Below are positions 8,285 through 15,773 of a stretch of DNA of 35,714 bases, piece after piece (position 1 is the first letter of the stretch; each line of letters starts with the position of its first letter). Below the pieces are notes generated by a model, which was not told where the DNA came from, made no database searches, and saw only the letters and a program-made list of their open reading frames with translations. A program made the position numbers and the translations under genes. Origin of the DNA: a bacterium UBP7_UBA7824 (lineage in GTDB: Bacteria; UBP7; UBA6624); the NCBI GenBank assembly GCA_002501535.1, contig DLTY01000032.1:1-35714 (forward strand). The letters are read 5' to 3'.

Positions 8285-9007
8285 ATGAAAGCTAGTTACG
8301 GAATTAAGCTTTTTTTGATATTTGCAATAGTAATTTTTGCTAGATTGGGTTTATGGCAGGCTGATAGACATCGCGAAAAGATTGCATTAAGCTCTTTCAT
8401 AGAGAGCCAGATGGAAAAGCCAATACTTGACTCTCCTGATGTTCAAGATTTTTCATTTCGTATGATTGATTCCGAAGGCACATATGCAAATCATTATGTT
8501 TTGGTGCCAGGTAGATATTTCCAAAACACCGAAGGTTTTAGTTTAATATCTTTATTTAAGCCAGTATTTTCTGACTCTTATTACATTATTGATCGAGGTT
8601 GGATTCCTAGGAATTTTAATTTTGATATTTATGAATTTTTGAAAAAAGACAATACTGGTAGTGGGATCTTGTTAAGTTTTGAAAATTTTGAAAATAACCA
8701 AGAATCTGAAGGTTTATTGAGAGATAATTCAACAATATTTAAAACTTTTCATCCAGAATCTCTGAAATTACATTTTGAAGATAGCTTTCCCACAATCAAT
8801 ATAGAAGACTTTGTTATTTTGGCTGGCAAAGAAAATAAAAAAGGCACAATTGTTGCAGATAACTCTGAAGAGGTTGTTGCTTGGTGGGTGTTGCCTTATC
8901 GAGATCTGCCTCATATGGGTTATTCGGTAACATGGTTTGGTTTAATGCTGGTATCTATTGGTTTTTTTGTAAGGTTATTTCCAAGTAGACACCAAGATAA
9001 AAAGTGA
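8285..9007 (+). CDS. SURF1-family cytochrome oxidase assembly protein
   Basis: SURF1 proteins are inner-membrane factors that help insert heme a into cytochrome c oxidase. The protein shows an N-terminal membrane helix, then LGLWQADRHREK, the periplasmic GRYFQ and IDRGWIP motifs, and the C-terminal HMGYSVTWFGL leading into the second membrane helix. This two-helix layout and these motifs are diagnostic. The frame is open from an ATG at 8264, but I prefer the ATG at 8285 because it puts the first helix at the N-terminus and has TATGAT six bases upstream. No oxidase gene is nearby. The last 33 bases overlap the convergent antiporter gene. Confidence 0.9.
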   Translation: MKASYGIKLFLIFAIVIFARLGLWQADRHREKIALSSFIESQMEKPILDSPDVQDFSFRMIDSEGTYANHYVLVPGRYFQNTEGFSLISLFKPVFSDSYYIIDRGWIPRNFNFDIYEFLKKDNTGSGILLSFENFENNQESEGLLRDNSTIFKTFHPESLKLHFEDSFPTINIEDFVILAGKENKKGTIVADNSEEVVAWWVLPYRDLPHMGYSVTWFGLMLVSIGFFVRLFPSRHQDKK

Positions 9008-10627
9008 AATTAAAAAAATAATAATTGCAAGATTTTGAGAAAAATTATTTTTTTCATTTAAGCTGTCTTTTCCACCCTTGAAGGCTGAAGCAAAGACATT
9101 TTTGAATCCTTTTGAAATTTCTTTTTTATTTTTACGAGCCGCCTCCCGAAGCAACTTTGCTGTATTGGCCAGGATTTTGCAAATGGAGTTAAATATTTGT
9201 ATATATACGGTATTAATCTTTTTGTCTTTCGGTTTTAAATATTTTTTAAATATAAAGAAAGCCAATATTGCAATGCCAAGAATTTCCAAAGAATGAATTA
9301 CATGATACTTGCTCCAAGGTTGATAAATTGATTCTTTTATCACTGCTTGATTCGGCAGCATTTCATAAAGTAAATTTGGCATGAGCCCGAACAGAATACA
9401 AAGCATACCGGTTATCGCCATTGCAATTTTCATGTTTAACGGGATTTGTTTCACCTTGATAGCGCGCTTATTTAAAAAAGCATAGTAGCCCATCTTCAAG
9501 CCTATGGATAAAAAAGTTCCAATCGAAGCTAGATTTAAAATTTTAACTACAGGGTCTAAATGCAAAAGATGCGCTGCTTCGACAATCATTGATTTGCTTA
9601 TAAACCCATTGAAAATTGGAGCTCCAGAAATGGACAGTGCCCCAACAACAAAAGACCAAAAGACAAAAGGGTATTGCCGAGCTAGGCCACCCATTTGTGA
9701 TATTTTTTCTTTTCCGGTAGCGTAAATCAACGCTCCTGCCGTCATGAAAAGTAAACCTTTGTAAAGAATATGACTAAATGCATGTGCCGATGACCCATCA
9801 AGCGAAAAAGATGTGCCTATCCCCACTCCAACTATCATGTAGCCAACCTGACTAATGATGTGACAAGAAAGCAGCTTTCTTACATTGTTGGATAGCATTG
9901 CTAGCGTGACGCCATAGAGCCCCATAAAACAACCCACATAAATTAACGGATCAAACGAAGGGAAGAATTTAATCAAAGCAAAAACAGCAGCCTTGGTTGT
10001 AAATGCAGACAGGTAGACATTTGCTGTTGGGGATGCATTCGGGTAGGAGTCAGGAACCCATGAATGAAAGGGAGGAGCTGCAGCATTAATCAGAAAGCCT
10101 ATCAGAATCATCAAAGCATAAGGCTCATTAACATTTGCAAAAATCACATTATCAAATTCAGAAGTTGGAAGATTTGCAACTCCAAACATAACCATTGAAC
10201 CGGAAAACAAATGCACATAAAAGTATCTAATTCCAGAGTTCAATGACCTTGTTGTCCTGTTTGCAAGTATTAAAACAACAGATCCAAGAAGCATCATTTC
10301 CCAACAGAAAACAAAATTAAGCCAATTTGAACTTGTAACAACACCTATTGCACTTCCCGCATAAAAAATAGAAGAACAATCTTGCAGTTTGTTTTTAGAA
10401 TGCAAAGAATTTATGCTTGCCAGCAAGCTGATTAATATGAAAATAAAAGCAAATAAAAACTTTAGATCTTCAAGTTCGGATCCAAATAAGAAAATCATTG
10501 AAGCTAAAGGGGCAAGTACCTGAATGATTTTTGCTATTGGGGTTTCCAGGTAGTATTTTTTTGGCATTGCTGCAATTAAGGCAAACGCTATTGCAAAAGG
10601 ATAAAAACAGTTTTCAAAATTTGCCAT
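8975..10627 (-). CDS. Mrp-type antiporter subunit, D family (third copy, with C-terminal arm)
   Basis: The protein is a 550-residue polytopic membrane protein of the NuoL/M/N-MrpA/D family, whose members are thought to move protons or sodium. It contains the glutamate-bearing helix in FCWEMMLLGSVV and the lysine-bearing region APPFHSWVPDSYPNASPT ... TTKAAVFALIKFF. After the last core helix it carries roughly 90 extra residues: a charged, helix-prone linker (around KYLKPKDKK) and a final membrane helix ending in LFILVSTWK. This resembles the lateral helix and terminal helix of NuoL. It is the last gene of the cluster, and its 3' end overlaps SURF1 on the other strand. Confidence 0.88.
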   Translation of the reverse strand: MANFENCFYPFAIAFALIAAMPKKYYLETPIAKIIQVLAPLASMIFLFGSELEDLKFLFAFIFILISLLASINSLHSKNKLQDCSSIFYAGSAIGVVTSSNWLNFVFCWEMMLLGSVVLILANRTTRSLNSGIRYFYVHLFSGSMVMFGVANLPTSEFDNVIFANVNEPYALMILIGFLINAAAPPFHSWVPDSYPNASPTANVYLSAFTTKAAVFALIKFFPSFDPLIYVGCFMGLYGVTLAMLSNNVRKLLSCHIISQVGYMIVGVGIGTSFSLDGSSAHAFSHILYKGLLFMTAGALIYATGKEKISQMGGLARQYPFVFWSFVVGALSISGAPIFNGFISKSMIVEAAHLLHLDPVVKILNLASIGTFLSIGLKMGYYAFLNKRAIKVKQIPLNMKIAMAITGMLCILFGLMPNLLYEMLPNQAVIKESIYQPWSKYHVIHSLEILGIAILAFFIFKKYLKPKDKKINTVYIQIFNSICKILANTAKLLREAARKNKKEISKGFKNVFASAFKGGKDSLNEKNNFSQNLAIIIFLISLFILVSTWK

Positions 10628-10628
10628 T

Positions 10629-12014
10629 TTAATTTAAAAGTGTTAGGACGCATGCTGATAATGTGATGATCAATATCGGCACAGTCATACCATTAGATTC
10701 CTTTATTTTTTGTGTTTTTGACAATTCAAACCAACCCTTTATGACAATAGGCAAAAGGTAGGCAGCACTAATCATTCCAGAAAGGACAAAAATTGAACTA
10801 TAAATCGAACTTAATCCGTCAGGCACGTAGCCTAAGAGTTGAAATTTAGAAACGAATCCAACAACAGGTGGTAATCCAATTAAACCTAGAGACATTATCG
10901 TAAATGCTGAAAATGTTTTTGGGAGCATGGGCCCAATACCAGCTATTTCACTGATTTTCTTTTTACCTGTTTCGGTTTGTATCACTCCTGCAGCCATGAA
11001 TAAGACAATTTTCATAAGTGCATGTGCTAAAAAATGTAAAACAGCTGCAAGCAGGCTAAAGCAGCCAGCGTAGACAATATAAGACAAATGTGCTATTGTT
11101 GAATATGCCAGTCTTTTTTTAAGATTGTCTTCACCGCATGCACGTATCGATGCATAAATTATTGTGAAGCCTGAAAAAAACAGAACGTATTTATATATTC
11201 CGGATTGAAAAAACAAATCTAAGCCAATAACATTATGTATCACAATCAAAATAGCAAAAACCCCAGCTTTCACAACTGCAACCGCGTGCAATAAGGCTGA
11301 TACAGGGGTTGGTGCAACCATTGCTTTTGGAAGCCAGCTATGTAAAGGGAAAACAGCAGCTTTAACTGATGATCCAAGCAGCAATGCTGCCATCGTTATT
11401 TTCTGTAGATTACTTGGAACCATTTCTAACATTCCATTTGCATATTGGAAATTCATATTGCCTGAATATTTCCATATTATTACTATTCCCAGCATCATCA
11501 GAGAGGCACCACCCAATGTGTAGTACAGATAGAGTCTTGCTGATTTTTTTGCCTTTTGGTTTTCTTTATGGGCAACAAGAGGCCAAGTTGCCATTGTTAA
11601 CAATTCATAAAAAATAAACAAACTTAATAAATTTGCAGAAATAGAAATACCAATTGCGCTACTAACGGCTAGTGTAAATAATGATAAAAATCTTGTTGAT
11701 TTTTTTAGAGAATTTTTTTGAATATATGACAGTGTATAAAAGGCAGCAAACAACCAAAGAACCGAAGCCACATATAAAAAGAGTGTTGCGACCATGTTGG
11801 GGCTATCCACAACTGCTAGACTAAGCCCATTTCCAAAGTCAGCAATTTTAATTTCGTTTACAAGTGAACCTCTTTGATATGTGATGTTTTGTAGCAAAAC
11901 TAAAAAAGGAGCAGTTATGAATATTATGTTACGGAATATGTGTTTGTTTTTACTGAGAGCAATGCATAAGCTCGCTATAAATCCTGTAGAAACCATTAAG
12001 ATCATTTCATTCAT
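10629..12014 (-). CDS. Mrp-type antiporter subunit, NuoL/MrpA-like D family (second copy)
   Basis: This 461-residue membrane protein has about 14 predicted helices. The family motifs include FIFYELLTMATWPLVAHK and FPLHSWLPKAMVAPTPVSALLHAVAVVKAG. The stretch APTPVSALLHA is closer to NuoL and MrpA than to MrpD, so this copy may fill the role of the MrpA core, whose C-terminal domains are encoded here by two separate small genes. It overlaps the upstream D copy by four bases and is one base from the next. The conserved helix glutamate and the central lysine are both present, so ion transfer is plausible. Confidence 0.88.
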   Translation of the reverse strand: MNEMILMVSTGFIASLCIALSKNKHIFRNIIFITAPFLVLLQNITYQRGSLVNEIKIADFGNGLSLAVVDSPNMVATLFLYVASVLWLFAAFYTLSYIQKNSLKKSTRFLSLFTLAVSSAIGISISANLLSLFIFYELLTMATWPLVAHKENQKAKKSARLYLYYTLGGASLMMLGIVIIWKYSGNMNFQYANGMLEMVPSNLQKITMAALLLGSSVKAAVFPLHSWLPKAMVAPTPVSALLHAVAVVKAGVFAILIVIHNVIGLDLFFQSGIYKYVLFFSGFTIIYASIRACGEDNLKKRLAYSTIAHLSYIVYAGCFSLLAAVLHFLAHALMKIVLFMAAGVIQTETGKKKISEIAGIGPMLPKTFSAFTIMSLGLIGLPPVVGFVSKFQLLGYVPDGLSSIYSSIFVLSGMISAAYLLPIVIKGWFELSKTQKIKESNGMTVPILIITLSACVLTLLN

Positions 12015-13414
12015 GCCAAACCTTCCAAAGCGCTGATTATCCTAGGTAAAAAGATTCCAAAAATAATTACCAAAGAGCAATTAAAGACAATTGGGAAATA
12101 AGTTGTTTTAGGTATTGAGGATTTTGGTTTTTTTGTATATTTAGTAAACACAATATTTTCGAGAATTTTAAGAAAATATCCAGCCGTTAAGAGGCTTGAC
12201 AATAAAATGACAGCAACAATAAAGAAATTGTTTTTCTCTAAACTACTAACTACAAGGTAGTATTTTGCAAAAAATCCTGCAAAGGGAGGAATTCCAGCAA
12301 GTGAGAATCCGCAAATTATAAAAACCCAAGACAAAATTGGTGATTTTTGGAAGGTTGATTTTAGGTCATCAATTGTTTTTATATTGGCAAAGAATTCCAG
12401 TGCTCCAACAGAACAGAAAAGACTAAATTTAACAATGCTATGAGCAATTATTTGAATAAGTGTTCCTTTAACATCCAAAATGCCTATTCCAATTGCTACA
12501 AGGCCCAGCTGAGCGATACTGGAGTAGGCCAATATTTTTTTTAATTGAGTTTGTTTAACAGCTATTAAGCTTCCATAGATGACAGCACCTGCACCCATCA
12601 AGCTCAAAAAGAATTCAAAATTACTCCAGTTTATTTGATTTTGATGTAATTGCAATGCAATTTTAAACAAGACAATTGCAGGCGCTTTTGTGACAATTGC
12701 AGGAATGATCCCCAGTGTTTTTGTTGGACTGTTTCCATATGCATCAGGTAGCCAAAAATGAAATGGAGTTAAGGCCATTTTGATCAGTAGTGAGGTGATT
12801 ATCAATGCAAATCCAGCAGACATTGATTGACCAGGGTTAGAGAAGGTAGATATTTGAGCCAAGTTAAGGGTTCCAGAAGCACCATAAATTAACCCTGTCC
12901 CCAATAAAAAAATAACCCCAGCTACACCAGCAGCCAAAAGGTAATTAAAAGTAGCAAAAGCGCCCTCTTTTGTTTTGTAACCCATGATTGCAAATGCACA
13001 AATTGAGGATAATTCCAACCATACGTAAATATTAAATAAATCGCCACTTAGGCAGATTGCCTGTAATGCACCCAGTAAAAATAATGCCAATGCAAAAAAT
13101 AAGTTATCGTTTAGTTTCGACCTTGAAGGTATGGAGCCAGCATACATTAATCCAAAAAAGCCAATCATCGACACCAAACAAACAAATGTTAGCCCAACAG
13201 GTTCGGCAAAAAATTCTATTCCATAAGGTGGCGTCCAGCCGCCCAGCCCAAAAGAGCCTTTAGACAATAAATTATTGATGAATTTATCTTGAAAACAAAG
13301 TGCAAGATTTACAAGCGCAAATGCTATAGCAATTTTTTTTGCATTTATTTTTTTATTAGCCAGGATGCAAAATGTTGCACCAACGAAGAAAGACAAGGGA
13401 ATTGCAAAAATCAT
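12011..13414 (-). CDS. mnhD: Na+/H+ antiporter subunit D (MnhD/MrpD, first copy)
   Basis: The 467-residue protein is a polytopic antiporter-like subunit with VWLELSSICAFAIMGYK (key glutamate) and IKMALTPFHFWLPDAYGNSPTKTLGIIPAIVTKAPAIVLFK (conserved lysines). It directly follows the C subunit with a four-base overlap, the standard MrpC-MrpD arrangement, and corresponds to MbhH in the archaeal order. In Mrp complexes the D and A subunits are the likely ion paths. Two more paralogues follow on the same strand. Confidence 0.92.
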   Translation of the reverse strand: MIFAIPLSFFVGATFCILANKKINAKKIAIAFALVNLALCFQDKFINNLLSKGSFGLGGWTPPYGIEFFAEPVGLTFVCLVSMIGFFGLMYAGSIPSRSKLNDNLFFALALFLLGALQAICLSGDLFNIYVWLELSSICAFAIMGYKTKEGAFATFNYLLAAGVAGVIFLLGTGLIYGASGTLNLAQISTFSNPGQSMSAGFALIITSLLIKMALTPFHFWLPDAYGNSPTKTLGIIPAIVTKAPAIVLFKIALQLHQNQINWSNFEFFLSLMGAGAVIYGSLIAVKQTQLKKILAYSSIAQLGLVAIGIGILDVKGTLIQIIAHSIVKFSLFCSVGALEFFANIKTIDDLKSTFQKSPILSWVFIICGFSLAGIPPFAGFFAKYYLVVSSLEKNNFFIVAVILLSSLLTAGYFLKILENIVFTKYTKKPKSSIPKTTYFPIVFNCSLVIIFGIFLPRIISALEGLA

Positions 13415-13767
13415 AATTTTGATTTTTCCCTCTTGGTTATCACGCTTTCTTTTGAGGTTCGGTAGCCTTTGTTGATCTTGATTAGCAATGAGAGAGCGAC
13501 AGCTGTAAACGCAACACCCACCACTATTGCAGTTAACATTAAAACATGAGGAAGAGGTGCTATATAGCCTGTTTCTCCTTGTGGGTTGATAGGTATTTTT
13601 CCGTTATTAAGATAAGCTAAATTGATAAAAAATAAAATTGCTGAACTTTGCATGATGTTGATACCAATAATTTTTTTAAAAAGATTATCTTGAGACAAAA
13701 CACCCCACAAGCCCAAAATCAACAGTGCACAATTTGCAATGTACGGAAATTTGTTTAAAAGTTCCAT
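13411..13767 (-). CDS. mnhC: Na+/H+ antiporter subunit C (MnhC/MrpC, NuoK-like)
   Basis: The 118-residue protein has three predicted membrane helices and the family pattern NIMQSSAILFFINLAY, ending with PLPHVLMLTAIVVGVAFTAVALSLL. MrpC is homologous to NuoK of complex I. It sits between B, one base away, and D, with a four-base overlap, as expected for an Mrp operon. Confidence 0.93.
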   Translation of the reverse strand: MELLNKFPYIANCALLILGLWGVLSQDNLFKKIIGINIMQSSAILFFINLAYLNNGKIPINPQGETGYIAPLPHVLMLTAIVVGVAFTAVALSLLIKINKGYRTSKESVITKREKSKL

Positions 13768-14199
13768 CTAGTAGTTTTTTTCTCCAAGTGTGTCGAACAT
13801 TAAAACCATTGTCCCAGCCACACATAAGGTGACACCAATCTCAATAAACATAATTCCCCAATAGTGATTCATTGATGAATTTAAAGCTGAAAACAAGCTT
13901 GAATAATCAAGATAGTTGCCTGTTTGAAACATTGCAATCAAGCCCGTTAGCAAGTAAATCAATACACCTGTAACTGCAATCCGTAAAGCTTGTTTGTCAG
14001 TCATTATGGCCAATGTGTCTTTTTCTGGAAGCGTCATCCTGCTTAAAATGATTCCAGCAGCAAGCAACGCTCCTGATTGAAAACCGCCACCTGGTGATTC
14101 ATGACCAAAGAATAATACATAAAAAGCAAATGTGAAAATGCAGGGTATCAGAATTCTTGAAACTGCATCAACCACTAAACTCTTTGTCGGTCCTTTCAT
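13768..14199 (-). CDS. mnhB: Na+/H+ antiporter subunit B (MnhB/MrpB domain)
   Basis: The 143-residue membrane protein contains HESPGGGFQSGALLAAGIIL, the signature of MnhB, with about four predicted helices. MrpB-like proteins form part of the membrane arm next to MrpC. It overlaps the MbhE-like gene by four bases. Length is in the normal range for a stand-alone MnhB. Confidence 0.93.
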   Translation of the reverse strand: MKGPTKSLVVDAVSRILIPCIFTFAFYVLFFGHESPGGGFQSGALLAAGIILSRMTLPEKDTLAIMTDKQALRIAVTGVLIYLLTGLIAMFQTGNYLDYSSLFSALNSSMNHYWGIMFIEIGVTLCVAGTMVLMFDTLGEKNY

Positions 14200-14468
14200 T
14201 TGATTTTTTTAGCCCCCAGTATTATTAGAACAGCTAAGCCTGCTGCAAAAACCACCATGGTTTCACCTAATGTATCTATTCCTCTCCAATCTGCAAGCAC
14301 AGCTGTGATGGTGTTTTTTGTATGTGTTTTTTTATATGTCTCTCTTAAATAAACAGTATTTATTTTTTCATGAATTGGACCAGGTTCTCCAAATTTTGGG
14401 ATATCCTTTTGAGCAAAGATAAGAACAAACCCAAAAAGCACAAGCACAAACAGACTCTTAATTTTCAT
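14196..14468 (-). CDS. MbhE-like antiporter subunit (separate MrpA C-terminal segment)
   Basis: This 90-residue protein has an N-terminal and a C-terminal membrane helix. Between them is a soluble loop with VLADWRGIDTLGETMVVF, the signature of the MbhE domain of membrane-bound hydrogenases and of the far C-terminus of MrpA. Here it is a separate gene instead of being fused to a NuoL-like protein. It overlaps DUF4040 by 11 bases and mnhB by four, so the three are probably co-translated. Confidence 0.85.
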   Translation of the reverse strand: MKIKSLFVLVLFGFVLIFAQKDIPKFGEPGPIHEKINTVYLRETYKKTHTKNTITAVLADWRGIDTLGETMVVFAAGLAVLIILGAKKIK

Positions 14469-14721
14469 TTTTACCTGCTCTTATGTGCCATATTGCTGCC
14501 ACAACAATAACACTATTAACACCAGCACCTATTACTGCTTCCGTCAAGCCAACATCGACAGCCCCTAAAGAAGAATAAAGTATTGCCATGCAAAACGAGA
14601 AACCACCAAGCGATATTGCTGAGACCACCAGGTCTTTGTTTGTCAATGCTGTTGTTGCAAGTGCAAATAACACTAGGTATAGAAAAATATTTAGTTCAAA
14701 GATCATTTTGATTTTTTCCAA
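14458..14721 (-). CDS. DUF4040 / MbhD-like antiporter subunit
   Basis: The 87-residue protein has three predicted membrane helices and the motif VDVGLTEAVIGAGVNSVIVVAA, which matches the DUF4040 (MbhD) domain related to NuoJ and usually found near the C-terminus of MrpA. It is a separate gene here. It overlaps mnhG by 19 bases and the MbhE-like gene by 11. The conserved glutamate in LTEA is present. Confidence 0.87.
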   Translation of the reverse strand: MEKIKMIFELNIFLYLVLFALATTALTNKDLVVSAISLGGFSFCMAILYSSLGAVDVGLTEAVIGAGVNSVIVVAAIWHIRAGKNEN

Positions 14722-15002
14722 AATTTTATATTTGAATGCTTAGCCGTTCTCCCAACAAGATGAGCCGATGTTGGGTTTGCAATGGCAATAAAAATTAGCA
14801 TGAGAAATATTTTTAACACCTGATGCCAATCATCAAGCTGCATGGATATACCAGCAAAAGCAAGGAATATACCCAATGTATCACATTTCCCACTTGCATG
14901 TAGCTTGCAATAAATATCTGGCATTTTAATTATGCCAATACTGCCAATTGCTAAAAAAAACAAGCCTGACCACAAAATCACATTAGACAATAATTCAACC
15001 AT
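14703..15002 (-). CDS. mnhG: Na+/H+ antiporter subunit G (MnhG/MrpG)
   Basis: The 99-residue protein contains the family signature IGIIKMPDIYCKLHASGKCDTLG, followed by two further membrane helices and a basic tail. MrpG is a small accessory subunit of Mrp antiporters and the counterpart of MbhC. It overlaps mnhF by eight bases. Confidence 0.94.
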   Translation of the reverse strand: MVELLSNVILWSGLFFLAIGSIGIIKMPDIYCKLHASGKCDTLGIFLAFAGISMQLDDWHQVLKIFLMLIFIAIANPTSAHLVGRTAKHSNIKFWKKSK

Positions 15003-15252
15003 TGCCTTTCTCTCTCATTCTTAAAAATCTTGTTAAAACTACAACGCCTATAAAATTCAGTAATGCATAACCTATTGCTACGTCAATAAAAAAATTAATT
15101 TCGTTATAGCTTAAACCCAATAACAAAATCAAAACAAGAACCTTATTGCTGAACACATTCAAACCAATCAATCTTTCATAAGGCGAGGATCCTTTTAAAA
15201 GGAGCCTCAACGGCAATATTGCTAAAATGACAATAATGATTAATTCAATCAT
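14995..15252 (-). CDS. mnhF: Na+/H+ antiporter subunit F (MnhF/MrpF)
   Basis: The 85-residue protein has three predicted membrane helices with the typical MnhF pattern RLLLKGSSPYERLIGLNVFSNKV and FIDVAIGYALLNFIGVV. It lies between mnhE (eight-base overlap) and mnhG (eight-base overlap). It corresponds to MbhB in archaeal membrane-bound hydrogenase operons. Confidence 0.93.
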   Translation of the reverse strand: MIELIIIVILAILPLRLLLKGSSPYERLIGLNVFSNKVLVLILLLGLSYNEINFFIDVAIGYALLNFIGVVVLTRFLRMREKGNG

Positions 15253-15748
15253 TTTCGTTTTTAAAAACCTCAGAGATTTTTTTATTCAGCTCCCCAACCT
15301 TTATTAGATGAGTAAATTCTTCATTTAGCGCGTGAACTTCGAAATTGTCACCAAAAACATTCAATGTAATTGTTCCAGGTGTTAATGTTATCGAGTTAGC
15401 CAGCAGCGACCTTGCCAGCGGGTGTTTTAGGTTTGATTTAAAAACCATCACCTGTGGATCCAAATTATTTTTATTCGATAATATTATTTTTGCAACATGA
15501 ATATTTGCAATAAAAATTTGCCAGCCAAGCCAGAGTGTGTATTTAAACAAATAGAGCCAATTCAAATCGAAAATGTAAAATTTATTTTTAGAAACGGAAA
15601 TAAACAATATCTTTTTGCACCAGTAATAGACAAGCATGATTGTTAGTAGCCCAAAATACAAATGTTTATCATCAAATGACGAAAAAATTAACCAAATTAA
15701 TACCAATAGAGCAAGAAATGAAAAACCTAAACGTGCATGAGTTTTCAT
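15245..15748 (-). CDS. mnhE: Na+/H+ antiporter subunit E (MnhE/MrpE)
   Basis: The 167-residue protein has N-terminal membrane helices and a C-terminal soluble domain with LLANSITLTPGTITLNVFGDNFEVHAL, the diagnostic MrpE motif. It is the first gene of the ten-gene cluster. Its start lies only 25 bases from the divergent nuclease gene, so the promoter must be very short or lie within that gene. No Shine-Dalgarno is visible; a GATAAA hexamer nine bases upstream is a weak -10 candidate. Confidence 0.93.
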   Translation of the reverse strand: MKTHARLGFSFLALLVLIWLIFSSFDDKHLYFGLLTIMLVYYWCKKILFISVSKNKFYIFDLNWLYLFKYTLWLGWQIFIANIHVAKIILSNKNNLDPQVMVFKSNLKHPLARSLLANSITLTPGTITLNVFGDNFEVHALNEEFTHLIKVGELNKKISEVFKNEND

Positions 15749-15759
15749 CTAATCTACTT

Positions 15760-15765
15760 TATCAT
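15760..15765 (+). promoter_or_regulatory. possible -10 box for the nuclease/NurA/HerA operon
   Basis: TATCAT matches the -10 consensus at five of six positions and ends eight bases before the ATG at 15774. There is no Shine-Dalgarno, so transcription starting six or seven bases downstream would give a leaderless or nearly leaderless message. No good -35 box is visible. The assignment rests on position and hexamer match in an AT-rich spacer only. Confidence 0.35.
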
Positions 15766-15773
15766 TAATTCAT

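Noticed and set aside
8975..15748. The antiporter cluster as part of a membrane-bound hydrogenase or a second complex I.
   Set aside because: No NiFe hydrogenase, iron-sulfur or NuoB/C/D/I-like gene is in or next to the cluster; only antiporter-type subunits are present.
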